64,000 nucleotides of DNA from Thermoplasmata archaeon (GTDB lineage Archaea; Thermoplasmatota; Thermoplasmata; Sysuiplasmatales; Sysuiplasmataceae), in contig JAJZXY010000003.1 in NCBI GenBank assembly GCA_021806165.1, forward strand, positions 1 to 64,000, read 5' to 3'. Shown one piece after another: positions 23,495 to 32,268 of the stretch (positions within the stretch are counted from its first letter, which is position 1; the number at the start of each line of letters is the position of its first letter). The position numbers were made by a program, and so were the translations under genes. The notes beneath the pieces are model-generated. The model was not told where the DNA came from, did no database searches, and worked only from the letters and a program-made list of their open reading frames with translations.

Positions 23495-25102
23495 TCAGAG
23501 GACAATCCCCTCCCTTACTGACGCAAGGCTGCCGCCTGCCGTCCTCAGAAGCACGCGCACCTCGCACCGGGCACCCTCAGGAAGACCGGGGATGAGCTGC
23601 AGCAGACGCTCCCCGCCGAAGGAGCGTGAGCACAGCGGAGCCGCTCCCCCTTCCGACCATATTCCAGCTTCGCCCGACACAGCAGCGTCGCCTGCGCCCA
23701 CAAGCCTGACGGAAACGGACGGAGCGGCCTCCGTTGGTATGACCGATACCTCGATGCCGGGGGGAATGTCCGGGACCATGCACCTTTTCCCCCTGCGCCC
23801 GTACGGCGACACTGCCTTGCTTCCCCTGACTACGAAAGCAGCCCCTCCCCCCTCGAGCGGGGGCAGGGCCGCTTCTCCCGCCAAATCCATTGTCAGGGAT
23901 GTTCCGCCCGGAGGGCAACTGCGAGACGCTCCGTCCCTCCCGATCCAGTCAGCCGTCAGGTCCAGCCGCAGCATGGTACCTGAAGCGCTGAGCCCGCGCC
24001 TGCCGCCGGGAGGCAGGCCGAGACAGGAGCGTACTGTTTCCTCGGCCGGAAGGTCGCCGCCGTCAAGCGGTATGATGCCGCACATGAGCTTCATCACCCT
24101 CCTACTCCCATATGCCTCCGCTGTGCTGCCAAGCCTTTCGAGCGCCGTCCTGACAGCCACCTCGCTTATGTCGGCTGATATCCACCTCCTGCCGAGCGCC
24201 TGTGCTGCGATGGCTGTTGTGCCGCTTCCTCCGAAGAAATCAGCCACCGTGCTGTCCGCCGTAGACGAAGCCCTGACAACAGTCTGGAGCAATCTCAGCG
24301 GCTTCTGGGTCGGATAGCCTGTCCTCTCCCTGGCCTGGCTGTTGATGATCGGTATATCCCACACGTCCTCGGGAGCCTTGCCCCGCGAGTTGAGCCTCGT
24401 CGGCCTGCCGAAGGATATGGTTCCCCTTCTCCCCTGCTCGATAGTTCCGGGACTGTATTCCATCCTCACCTCGTCAATGTTGAATATGTGCTTCCCGGCA
24501 TGCCTTGCGTAGAACAGGATTGTATCGTGCTTCTTCTTGAATCTGTCCCTCACGGTTCCTGCTGGATCCCTGTAATGCCATATGATCTCATTGAGGAAAT
24601 TGCCATAGCCGAATATCCTGTCCATCATCGTCTTGACATAATGCGATGCATGCCAGTCCAGATGGACATAGATGCTGCCACGCATGCTGAGGAGGCGCCG
24701 CATCTCCACAATCCTGGGTTCAAGCCAGGAAAGGTATCCGTCCATGCCCTCGCTCCACACATCGCTGAACATTGGATTCTGCGTGCCGTCGTACAGGTGC
24801 GGAAACTCCCTGTTGGTGAAGAATGGCGGGTCGGCGTAAATCAGGTCCACCGAGCCTGCGGGAAGGGAGCGCATTGCATGGAGATTGTCACCCCATATCA
24901 TGAGATTGCAGCTGTCTGACAACCCCCCGGAAATGCTGCCGGCCTGCACAAGAGGGAGGGCATCGAAGGGGGAATGGCGCACACCCGTTACCGCCTTTCC
25001 TGTCTGACTCCTCACAGCTCCGGCCCTCCCCTGTTCATGCCGCCCGTATCGCCTTCCCCGCGGGTGCCTGATAACCACTGCATTCGGTTGATAGATGCAC
25101 AT
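23495..25102 (-). CDS. Orphan DNA methyltransferase (N4/N6-type) with long C-terminal extension
   Basis: Residues about 70-330 form a class-beta amino-methyltransferase: motif IV VDLIYADPPF (DPPF 91-94) precedes the SAM motif ADFFGGSGTT (288-296), and a GYPTQKP block sits at 262-268, the usual order in type III Mod-like and related enzymes. It should methylate exocyclic N of A or C in DNA. The C-terminal 200 residues (about 335-535) lie outside that fold: they are Gly/Ser/Ala/Pro-rich, low in Lys, and unrecognised. There is no restriction gene nearby, so it is an orphan enzyme, perhaps for self-marking or replication control. N terminus (1-65) is poorly defined. Confidence 0.85.
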   Translation of the reverse strand: MCIYQPNAVVIRHPRGRRYGRHEQGRAGAVRSQTGKAVTGVRHSPFDALPLVQAGSISGGLSDSCNLMIWGDNLHAMRSLPAGSVDLIYADPPFFTNREFPHLYDGTQNPMFSDVWSEGMDGYLSWLEPRIVEMRRLLSMRGSIYVHLDWHASHYVKTMMDRIFGYGNFLNEIIWHYRDPAGTVRDRFKKKHDTILFYARHAGKHIFNIDEVRMEYSPGTIEQGRRGTISFGRPTRLNSRGKAPEDVWDIPIINSQARERTGYPTQKPLRLLQTVVRASSTADSTVADFFGGSGTTAIAAQALGRRWISADISEVAVRTALERLGSTAEAYGSRRVMKLMCGIIPLDGGDLPAEETVRSCLGLPPGGRRGLSASGTMLRLDLTADWIGRDGASRSCPPGGTSLTMDLAGEAALPPLEGGGAAFVVRGSKAVSPYGRRGKRCMVPDIPPGIEVSVIPTEAAPSVSVRLVGAGDAAVSGEAGIWSEGGAAPLCSRSFGGERLLQLIPGLPEGARCEVRVLLRTAGGSLASVREGIVL

Positions 25103-25207
25103 TGATCTATTTTCGTTTTGAGATACTGCTCACCGCATCATGGGCCGGACCGCAACAGCGATATAATTAAGAACATAACAGCGGTTACACGAATTGAGGC
25201 GAAGTTG

Positions 25208-25441
25208 ATGGCAGTCGGGTTTGTCCTGATAAGCACCGCTCCCGCTAAGGAACATGAGGTTTACAACGAACTGCTCAAGGTCAAGGAGATTGTGGAACTG
25301 CACCCCCTGTTTGGAGAATATGACCTGATTGCAAAGATCGAGGCGGAGGATTTCAATCTCCTCGGCCAGGTCGTTGTTGACAGGGTGAGGGCAATACCCG
25401 GTGTGATAGACACGAAGACGCTGACCGGAATAAAGTTTTAA
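25208..25441 (+). CDS. Stand-alone RAM (Lrp/AsnC ligand-binding) domain protein
   Basis: A 77-residue protein equal to the ligand-binding domain of Lrp/AsnC regulators, without the helix-turn-helix. It has the RAM layout: AVGFVLISTAPAKEHEVYNEL, a loop EIVELHPLFGEYDLIAKIEA, and VVDRVRAIPGVIDTKTLTGIKF. Such proteins form dimers or larger rings and may sense amino acids or pair with full-length regulators. A longer frame from 25118 is possible, but a TATA-like ATATAATTAA near 25163-25172 places transcription start about 14 nt before the ATG at 25208. Confidence 0.85.
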   Translation: MAVGFVLISTAPAKEHEVYNELLKVKEIVELHPLFGEYDLIAKIEAEDFNLLGQVVVDRVRAIPGVIDTKTLTGIKF

Positions 25442-25473
25442 GTATTGATTGAGTTCAGGGAGTTTGGAAGTAA

Positions 25474-25818
25474 ATGATGCTAGAAGCGACAACGATTCTT
25501 TCCGCAGCCAACTCAATTCCGACCGAGAATGCTGGCAATTTCGTAACCATACTTCTGCTCACGTTCAGCATATTCATGATACTCGCAGGTGCATTCACCT
25601 CCTATTTCGGCACAGGAAAGAGCAGGGCTGTGGGTGCTGTCCTCCTCGTGGTGGGAATCATAGTTGCAATAGTCTGGCTGTTTGTCGCCAACTACTACAG
25701 CTACACAACACCTGGTCTCGCGGACGTCATCTGGGGGGCTTTCCTCAGCATTGTCGCGGCCATCATAGGAGCAGTTATTGCAGTACTTGTCTTCCTTCTT
25801 GCAATAATGAAGACCTGA
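25474..25818 (+). CDS. Small three-helix membrane protein
   Basis: A 114-residue hydrophobic protein with three likely membrane helices: about 25-45, 54-75 (AVLLVVGIIVAIVWLFVANYY) and 84-112. The first 20 residues are polar and the loops are short. It has no recognised domain. It follows the RAM gene by about 30 bp on the same strand and precedes the guaAB gene by about 65 bp, so it could be part of the same transcript. Function unknown. Confidence 0.6.
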   Translation: MMLEATTILSAANSIPTENAGNFVTILLLTFSIFMILAGAFTSYFGTGKSRAVGAVLLVVGIIVAIVWLFVANYYSYTTPGLADVIWGAFLSIVAAIIGAVIAVLVFLLAIMKT

Positions 25819-25884
25819 GGCCGGGGAGTTCATCGACAGCTATTTGTCGCTCCTCATGTTGAAGTCATCTGTCAGTGGTGCCAG

Positions 25885-26832
25885 ATGGATCCGGGCAGGT
25901 TTGTTGAAGAACAGGTAAGGTCTGTATCGTCCTCAGTCCAGGGAAGGGCCATTGTTGCACTTTCGGGAGGAGTTGACAGCACCGTCGCCGCAGTGATAGT
26001 CAACAGGGCAATCGGGGAACGGCTGCTCGCCGTGTATGTGGATACCGGGTTCATGCGCAAGGGGGAAACGGAGAGGCTCTCATCGATGTTCAGCGGCCTG
26101 GGCCTGAACCACAGGATTGTGCGTGCCTCCGACGAGTTCTTTGATGCGCTTGAAGGAGAGAGCGATGCTGAAAGGAAGAGGGTGATTATAGGGCGCAAGT
26201 TCATCGAACTCTTTGAAAAGGAGGCAGGGGAGTTTGATGCGGAATATCTTGTCCAGGGCACCATCGCACCCGACTGGATTGAGAGCGGCGGTTCACTCAG
26301 GGACAGGATAAAGTCCCACCACAATGTGGCGGGCCTTCCTAGGGAGATGAAGCTCAAACTGGTGGAGCCGCTGAGGGATCTCTACAAGGATGAGGTAAGA
26401 CTGGTCGCAAGATACCTGAACATAGCTGTCTCGGAGAGGCAGCCCTTTCCGGGCCCCGGACTGGCGGTAAGGGTTCTTGGGAGCGTCAGCAGGGAAGATG
26501 TCGGGATAGAGAGGGAGGCGTGTGCAATTGTTGAGGAGGAGATTGAGAAGGCACATGCGGAGGGGAAGATAGAGGCGCTCCCCTGGCAGTACTTTTCGGT
26601 GCTCATCCCTGTAAGGAGCGTCGGTGTGCAGGGCGATGTCAGGGCTTACGGCAGGACAATAGTGGTCAGGGCGGTGATGTCAAGGGATGCCATGACAGCA
26701 AGATTCTCTCATCTCCCTCCAGAAGTCCTTGAAAACATATCGACCAGGATAACAAACACGCTGGGGCGGTCTGTAACCAGAGTGGTGTATGACATAACAA
26801 ACAAGCCGCCCGGAACCATAGAGTGGGAATAG
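25885..26832 (+). CDS. guaAB: GMP synthase ATP-pyrophosphatase subunit
   Basis: Adenylates XMP and amidates it to GMP using ammonia from the glutaminase subunit encoded at 20146-20754. The P-loop of N-type PPases is SGGVDST at 27-33. The C-terminal dimerisation domain begins about residue 190 with QPFPGPGLAVRVLG and ends with the XMP-contact block ITNKPPGTIEWE. Length 315 is typical. The two subunit genes are 5 kb apart and in opposite orientation. Confidence 0.95.
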   Translation: MDPGRFVEEQVRSVSSSVQGRAIVALSGGVDSTVAAVIVNRAIGERLLAVYVDTGFMRKGETERLSSMFSGLGLNHRIVRASDEFFDALEGESDAERKRVIIGRKFIELFEKEAGEFDAEYLVQGTIAPDWIESGGSLRDRIKSHHNVAGLPREMKLKLVEPLRDLYKDEVRLVARYLNIAVSERQPFPGPGLAVRVLGSVSREDVGIEREACAIVEEEIEKAHAEGKIEALPWQYFSVLIPVRSVGVQGDVRAYGRTIVVRAVMSRDAMTARFSHLPPEVLENISTRITNTLGRSVTRVVYDITNKPPGTIEWE

Positions 26833-27531
26833 TCAGAGGTATCTCGACAGCTCTGAAAGTGCCCGGATTGGCACTGCGTCGGGCATGCCGCGCGGGGAGA
26901 GGTGTTCGGGTATGAACACGCCCCCGAATCCGAGCCTCTGCAGGATGGGCGTCTCCTCGGGCAGGCCTGTGAGAACCGAAGTGTCCGCCGGATTGACATT
27001 CATGTTGCTTATGGCGTAGCGGTAAGGGCGGGCATGGGGCCTAACGATGCCGTTCTCGGATGAGAATTGCACGTCATCCAGGTATTCCGTCAGTCCCGCT
27101 GCCTCGAGCCTCTCCCTGATGTACTGCGGCGGTATGCCCATAGGTGCATTGCAGACCAGGCCTATCCTGACTCCCGATTCCCTGAGTTCCGCCATGAATT
27201 CCATGCTCCCCTCGCTGACTGAGAATCTTGACATCACATCCTCAGACATCACCCTCACCAGCCTTGGGACAAGCGGTGGTGATTCTATCTCGAGGTCGTC
27301 CAGGACGAGCTCGACCAGGGAATCGAGGGATGTCTCGAGCCTCTTTTCAGAAATCCTCTTCTCCCTTGACTCCAGATGCCTGGCAAACAGGTAGGAGAGG
27401 CGCCCCTCGCCCTGGTCCAGCCCCTCTGCGCGAAGGACAGACAGCATCTCGGACATTGAACTGCCCGATATGGAAGCGTGGCTGTGCGGTCCCCTGAAGG
27501 CTATCTCATACCCGAGGATTAGCGCTTTCAC
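26833..27531 (-). CDS. HAD-fold protein lacking catalytic residues
   Basis: A 232-residue protein with the layout of a haloacid dehalogenase-like hydrolase: short N-terminal strand, helical cap (about 25-85), and FSSENG...RPYRYAISNMNVNP in the second half, as in the phosphoglycolate phosphatase branch. The key residues are missing. Motif I, normally DxDGT, is ILGYEIAF (no Asp); motif III, with a Lys, is VRPHARPY; motif IV, normally a GDSxxND-like acidic loop, is LTGLPEETP. It therefore cannot be a normal phosphatase and may bind a phosphorylated ligand or a protein. It is divergent from the GAF-array gene, and its promoter lies in the same intergenic region as the ORB-like element. Its end abuts the guaAB stop. 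Confidence 0.7.
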   Translation of the reverse strand: MKALILGYEIAFRGPHSHASISGSSMSEMLSVLRAEGLDQGEGRLSYLFARHLESREKRISEKRLETSLDSLVELVLDDLEIESPPLVPRLVRVMSEDVMSRFSVSEGSMEFMAELRESGVRIGLVCNAPMGIPPQYIRERLEAAGLTEYLDDVQFSSENGIVRPHARPYRYAISNMNVNPADTSVLTGLPEETPILQRLGFGGVFIPEHLSPRGMPDAVPIRALSELSRYL

Positions 27532-27566
27532 ATTCCTTTGATAGACGTAGGAAACTATTTCTCATT

Positions 27567-27577
27567 TTCCAGTGGAA
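27567..27577 (+). promoter_or_regulatory. ORB-like dyad, candidate replication origin element
   Basis: TTCCAGTGGAA in the context TTTTCCAGTGGAAGTGGAA. It matches the dyad core TTCCAGTGGAA of archaeal origin-recognition boxes, to which Orc1/Cdc6 binds. It lies in the intergenic region upstream of the GAF-array and orc1/cdc6 genes. I see one copy only; the G-rich arm of full ORBs is weak, so this is a mini-ORB at best. Confidence 0.5.
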
Positions 27578-27658
27578 GTGGAATAAGCATGCGCTCTTTG
27601 TGGCTTTTCGACGTAGGCAATGCAGGCGAGGATTTCGAAGGTGGTAATTGAAGGGGAA

Positions 27659-27667
27659 TTTATATAA
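27659..27667 (+). promoter_or_regulatory. TATA box of GAF-array gene
   Basis: TTTATATAA centred at 27663, predicting transcription start near 27689. That is two bases before the ATG at 27691 and after the ATG at 27682, so the shorter, leaderless start is favoured. Confidence 0.6.
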
Positions 27668-27690
27668 GACGTTTCAGGAGAATGAGATGC

Positions 27691-30600
27691 ATGACTGCGG
27701 GACGTGTGAGAACACTGCGTTCAGGGCAGTCAGATAGTCTTGTTCCGTCTTCAATCAGGCAGGGGCGATCGGAAGCGGCAAGGGTGGCCGGTGCACTGGA
27801 AGCGGCAAGGGTGGCCTCCGGAGGAAGCGAGGCGTGCCTCTACTCCGCTGAAGGCCGGTTACTGCGCCTCCTTGCGCACTCAACCGCATCTGCTGACAGG
27901 CCGCATGAATCTGTTGAAATCACATCCGACCATCCGCTTAACGACTGGTTGGAGGGTGCTGTGAACGGTGAGGACATAGCTTCTTACAGCTCCGGGGAGA
28001 TGAGCTGGGTGCCGCTCGGCCCAGCCACGAATTCCAGCGTGCTGTCCCTGCGGCGGCCTACTGCAGGGATCGACGAGATCAGGGGATTGGCGCGCCTCCT
28101 GAACACAGTCCTGTACGGCGAATGGACTGTTGCGGGAGACGGCATCCTCCTTTCCTCCCTGGAAAGATTCGCTGCCATGCACCACGCCGGCAGCAGACTC
28201 GGCGATATGGCGGCTGTCCTGAAGGAATCCTGCTCCCTCGCATCTATTCAGCTTTACTGCGGGGCCGGTGACGGTGTGCAGCCTGACTTTGAGGTGGGAG
28301 ATGCGGTGCCTGCAAGGAAGGAGGACATAGCGCAGGCAAGGCAGACAGGCATCCTGTCCACAAGGCTGAGAAGGGATGAGCAGCGGAATATCATGATGGC
28401 AAGGGTGCTTGTGCCTGTCGATGGCAGGAAGGATGACAGGATCGTAGCGCTGTACGAACTTGAGGCCGACAGGGCGGATATCGCGCAGGTCGAGGAGACA
28501 GTCCGCATTTCGCTCAGGATTGCACTAGGTGTATCCGAAGAGCAGGCTCTTGTATCCAGGGCCTGGGCGGAGGTGATATGCCTGGCAGACAGGTCCGCGG
28601 CAGATGCATCCAAAGTGGTGGATGCGTCGACACAGCTCATCATAGAGACAGTTCTGGAGAGTCTTAGGGACAGGCATTTCATATCCGGCTACGGGGTCAG
28701 GTCAGAGGAGTCGCTCAAGACTGACGGACATGGAACGGCTGCAGCGGAGGCAGGCTCCGACAGGAAGCTTGAGGCACTGATGCAGAGATGCATCAGCCGG
28801 AGCGAAACAGTTATCGACAGGGCGGAGGGTGTGATTGTCTTCCCGGTCACTGATGATGAGGACAGGAGGTGGGCCGTTTCAGTGACAATGCGGGCAAGGC
28901 CGCACATCAGGACTGAAATGGTCCTTTGGGAACAGTTCGGCCCTGCATTCGGGATACTGGTGAGATCGTCTGTCATGAAGGCAAAGAACAGGAGGCAGAT
29001 TTCGGAGATCAGGAGGCTGAGGAGTGGAGCATCCACCTTCCTGAATGTGATAGCTGCGATAGAGAATGCAGACGGAATGAAAAGGCTGATCGGCAGCTGT
29101 GCGGACGGCCTTTCTGCAATGACGCAGTGTGCATCCTTCGGTTTCATAATAGATGGGGAATCATACAGGCTGATTAGCCCTGAAGTAATGTCCCTCTCAA
29201 TACCCAGGGAGAGGATGTCTTCAATCCTTGCAGGTTCGAAGGAGCTGGCAAGGTATGTGCATCAGGTTTCATTCGACAATGCAGGCGTTGAACTTGGCGA
29301 CCTGACGGGAGGGGAAAAGGATGACATGCTCTACATGATGCCCGTGCTCTCCAGGAGGGGGGAGATGACAGGTGCGGTCTTCTGCCCCGCACAGGAAGGC
29401 TACTTCCTGAGGAGGACAAGGGAGGACACACTTTCAGCTGTCATGTCCATGACAAACCTGAGGGCTTCAGGAATGGAGTGGGCAGACGAGGCATCAACGG
29501 AAAGGAGCAAGAACAGGAAGGTCGAGGAAGTCATCTCAAGAATATGTCTTGCGGAGGGGGACAGCAGCATAGTGTCCTCCATAGTCGAGGCTGCCTCGGA
29601 TCTTACCGGTTCGGACATAGCTGCGCTTGCCATAATGGATGTCGAGAAGAAGCAGCTGATATCAGGGAGCACAACAGGCATCGAGGTCGGGCAGGAGCAC
29701 CTTCTGGACTGGCTCGGGAGCGGTGTAAGCGGCAGGATACTTAGGACGCTGGAACCCGAGATTGTCAATGACTACGGCAGCGACCCGGACATGATGGAGG
29801 ACGCGCTGCACAGGCTGAAATTCAAGAGGATTACAGGCGTGCCGGTGCGCATCGACATGAAGCACCGGGGCGTTCTCATTGCGGTCAACACAAAGGGCGG
29901 GGCGTATACAGGGGAGGATCTAAAGACGCTTGAACTGCTCTCCAACATGGCCTCGTATGCGATACGTGCGTCAAATGCCAGGTTAGAGAGGAGGAGGCTC
30001 GTGGATGACTTTGACAGCCTTCAGTCCGCAGAGCTGAAACTCTACTCCTCGAGGACATTCGAGGAGCTGATTGCGATGCTCGGAAATGAGGTGAAGAGCC
30101 TATTCCACGCATCCGCCGTGCTGATAGCAATGGATGTCAACAATGTCAAGAGGATCATGTATTCAACGGCGCAGGAGATAGAGGAGGGCGACGTGGTCTA
30201 CAACAGCGGCTCCATAGGGCTGCAGTTTGACGAGTTGCAGCACTCTGCCAGGGTAGTTGAAAGGGCGAGCCTCGAGGAGGAATGGTCGAGGACCCTGGAA
30301 ACAAACGAGCTGCTGCTTGTGAAGGCGGGCTTCCAGACAGAGGCCATAGTGATTGCAGCAGTCAACGGAGCATCCGCCCCGAAATTCGGCGCAGATGACA
30401 TTGAGAAGCTGGGGAAGCTGTCAAAGATAGCATCGACAGCGCTGGACAAGACCAGGCTGCTGAGCGGAATCAACCAGAAGCTGAAGCACATAGAGATAGT
30501 GCACACCATTATCGACGCGCTTGTTTACGGGAAAAAGGACTACGAGATATTCGACAGCGTCCTTCCCACACTTGTCGACATGTGCGGTGCGGATCTCGGC

Positions 30601-31023
30601 CTTCTCTGGAAATATGACAGGAAGAATGAGAAGCTCAAGATATCTGCGGAGCACTACAGGAACAGGGAGACGGAGCATCTCGTCGGCTATGAGGTGTCCT
30701 CAAAGAAGGGGATTGTCGGAAGCGTTGTTTCCAACAAGATGCCTGTGCTTATTGCAAACGCCGCCATAGACAACAAGGCTGTGCACATCAGCGGCACAAA
30801 TATGGAGAAGTTCGAAAGCGTCCTGGGAGTCCCCCTCATAGTAAGAAGAGAGCTGCTGGGGGTGCTGATGATTTACAGGGACAACCCGCCACCCTTCACA
30901 TCGGTGGAGCTTGATGTGCTTACAAGCGTGGCCAACGACATTTCACTGGTCATGGCAAAGCACAGCAGGGAGCCGGGCATTAGTGCGGAGGGCAGCGCAG
31001 CCGGGGGAGCGGGAAAGCAGTAG
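27691..31023 (+). CDS. Large multi-GAF-domain protein
   Basis: About 1,110 residues built almost entirely of GAF-like modules. The last three are clear: about 610-765 (VEEVISRICLAEGD..., ending LLSNMASYAIRASN), 770-930 and 935-1095 (ending GVPLIVRRELLGVLMIYRDN and a long C-terminal helix). Four weaker modules of similar length appear to precede them from about residue 15. There is no HTH, kinase, cyclase or other output domain, and no membrane segment. GAF domains bind small ligands or haem and form dimers; a scaffold or sensor role is inferred. Orc1/cdc6 follows after 60 nt on the same strand. Near the N terminus a 27-nt tandem repeat (27771-27816) encodes EAARVA twice. Confidence 0.75.
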   Translation: MTAGRVRTLRSGQSDSLVPSSIRQGRSEAARVAGALEAARVASGGSEACLYSAEGRLLRLLAHSTASADRPHESVEITSDHPLNDWLEGAVNGEDIASYSSGEMSWVPLGPATNSSVLSLRRPTAGIDEIRGLARLLNTVLYGEWTVAGDGILLSSLERFAAMHHAGSRLGDMAAVLKESCSLASIQLYCGAGDGVQPDFEVGDAVPARKEDIAQARQTGILSTRLRRDEQRNIMMARVLVPVDGRKDDRIVALYELEADRADIAQVEETVRISLRIALGVSEEQALVSRAWAEVICLADRSAADASKVVDASTQLIIETVLESLRDRHFISGYGVRSEESLKTDGHGTAAAEAGSDRKLEALMQRCISRSETVIDRAEGVIVFPVTDDEDRRWAVSVTMRARPHIRTEMVLWEQFGPAFGILVRSSVMKAKNRRQISEIRRLRSGASTFLNVIAAIENADGMKRLIGSCADGLSAMTQCASFGFIIDGESYRLISPEVMSLSIPRERMSSILAGSKELARYVHQVSFDNAGVELGDLTGGEKDDMLYMMPVLSRRGEMTGAVFCPAQEGYFLRRTREDTLSAVMSMTNLRASGMEWADEASTERSKNRKVEEVISRICLAEGDSSIVSSIVEAASDLTGSDIAALAIMDVEKKQLISGSTTGIEVGQEHLLDWLGSGVSGRILRTLEPEIVNDYGSDPDMMEDALHRLKFKRITGVPVRIDMKHRGVLIAVNTKGGAYTGEDLKTLELLSNMASYAIRASNARLERRRLVDDFDSLQSAELKLYSSRTFEELIAMLGNEVKSLFHASAVLIAMDVNNVKRIMYSTAQEIEEGDVVYNSGSIGLQFDELQHSARVVERASLEEEWSRTLETNELLLVKAGFQTEAIVIAAVNGASAPKFGADDIEKLGKLSKIASTALDKTRLLSGINQKLKHIEIVHTIIDALVYGKKDYEIFDSVLPTLVDMCGADLGLLWKYDRKNEKLKISAEHYRNRETEHLVGYEVSSKKGIVGSVVSNKMPVLIANAAIDNKAVHISGTNMEKFESVLGVPLIVRRELLGVLMIYRDNPPPFTSVELDVLTSVANDISLVMAKHSREPGISAEGSAAGGAGKQ
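27771..27816 (+). repeat. Short tandem direct repeat inside GAF-array gene
   Basis: GGAAGCGGCAAGGGTGGCC occurs at 27771-27789 and 27798-27816, a perfect 19-nt match with a 27-nt period. It is in frame and duplicates EAARVA plus three residues, so it is a small in-frame expansion in the N-terminal segment. Confidence 0.8.
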
Positions 31024-31083
31024 GTCGATGGCAACTGCAAAGATAATAAGAGATGCAAATGATAGCCCTGAACGGACATCAAC

Positions 31084-32256
31084 ATGCCTAGCGGAGTCTT
31101 CAGGGATATATCCAAGCTGTCGTTCGACTACGTTCCGGAAAAGCTGCTGCACAGGGAGGAGCAGTGGAGGAGGCTCGAGGTCATGTTCGATCCAGTGGCA
31201 CAGGGGGGCTACAGCCAGAATGTCCTGCTTGTGGGAAGCATTGGCACCGGCAAGACGGTCACATCCAAGCGGTTCTGCACGGAGCTCGCCTTCAATGCCA
31301 GAAGGCACGGAAGGAGCATCGAGTGGACAATTGTCAACTGCAGGCAGAGGAACAGCGAGGCATCCACGCTCCTCAAGATGATAAACTATTTCGACCCCAA
31401 CTTTCCAGACAGGGGTTTCTCATCCCAGGAGCTCAGAAAGGTGCTCAGGAAGCACATAGAGAAGAGGGGTGACCACTGCATCTTTGTCCTTGACGAGGTG
31501 GATGCGCTCTTCAGGAGCGGGGCCAGCGATCTCGTCTACTTCCTGAGCAGGCTTCCCGAGGAGTCGGACACGCTGAAGAACAAGGTATCCCTCATACTCA
31601 TCTCGCAGAGGCATGTGTTTGACATGCTCGACATGTCTGCCCTTTCCACATTCAAGAGGACGAACGTCATCGAGTTTGGCAAGTATACCAAGGAGCAGCT
31701 CTTCGACATCATATCCGCCAGGGCGGAGCTGGCACTGGTGAGCGGGACATACGATGACGAGATACTCGACCTGATAGCCGACATTGCCAGCGAGTGGGGT
31801 GATGCGAGGTTTGCGATAGAGATGCTTGAGAAGTCAGGCATGCTGGCAAACGAAAGGCTCGGCGAAGGCATAACAACAGAGGATGTGCGGGGTGCCAAGG
31901 CTGCAACCTATGCGTTTGTGACCGAGGAGAGGGTTGCGGGACTGAACCAGGACCAGATGCTAATCCTGCTGGCAACGGCAAGGATGCTGAGGAACAAGGC
32001 ATACGCCGAAACATCTGAGGTGGAGAAGAGCTACAGGATTGCATGCGAGGAGCATGATGTCAAGCCGAGAGCCCACACACAGTTCTATTCGCATGTCAAG
32101 GACCTGGCTGGTCTGGGGCTGCTCGACATCAGGTCGAAGAAGGGTAGCGTTGCAGGCATGACGAACATGATTACAATGCTGGACATACCGGCCGACGTGA
32201 TGTCGCAGCAGATTGAACAGCTGCTGCGATCGAAGAAAAGCAAAAAGAGGAGGTAG
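31084..32256 (+). CDS. Orc1/Cdc6 replication initiator
   Basis: A 390-residue AAA+ protein that recognises origins and loads the MCM helicase. Walker A is GSIGTGKT at 51-58, Walker B is FVLDEVDAL at about 134-142, and the winged-helix domain occupies about 290-385 (ARMLRNKAYAETSEVEKSY... QFYSHVKDLAGLGLLDI). It ends with a basic tail KSKKSKKRR. A TATA-like GATAATAAG near 31042-31050 gives it its own promoter inside the 60-nt gap after the GAF gene. Archaeal origins usually sit beside this gene; an ORB-like dyad is 3.5 kb upstream. It is followed after 12 bp by gcvT. Confidence 0.93.
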   Translation: MPSGVFRDISKLSFDYVPEKLLHREEQWRRLEVMFDPVAQGGYSQNVLLVGSIGTGKTVTSKRFCTELAFNARRHGRSIEWTIVNCRQRNSEASTLLKMINYFDPNFPDRGFSSQELRKVLRKHIEKRGDHCIFVLDEVDALFRSGASDLVYFLSRLPEESDTLKNKVSLILISQRHVFDMLDMSALSTFKRTNVIEFGKYTKEQLFDIISARAELALVSGTYDDEILDLIADIASEWGDARFAIEMLEKSGMLANERLGEGITTEDVRGAKAATYAFVTEERVAGLNQDQMLILLATARMLRNKAYAETSEVEKSYRIACEEHDVKPRAHTQFYSHVKDLAGLGLLDIRSKKGSVAGMTNMITMLDIPADVMSQQIEQLLRSKKSKKRR

Positions 32257-32268
32257 ACCGGTGGCGGC

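Noticed and set aside
23385-24317. Long open frame (310 codons) on the plus strand opposite the DNA methyltransferase
   Set aside because: It is antisense to the methyltransferase and to its low-complexity C-terminal end; the translation is Pro/Ser/Arg-rich without any domain. High GC in the other strand keeps stops rare.
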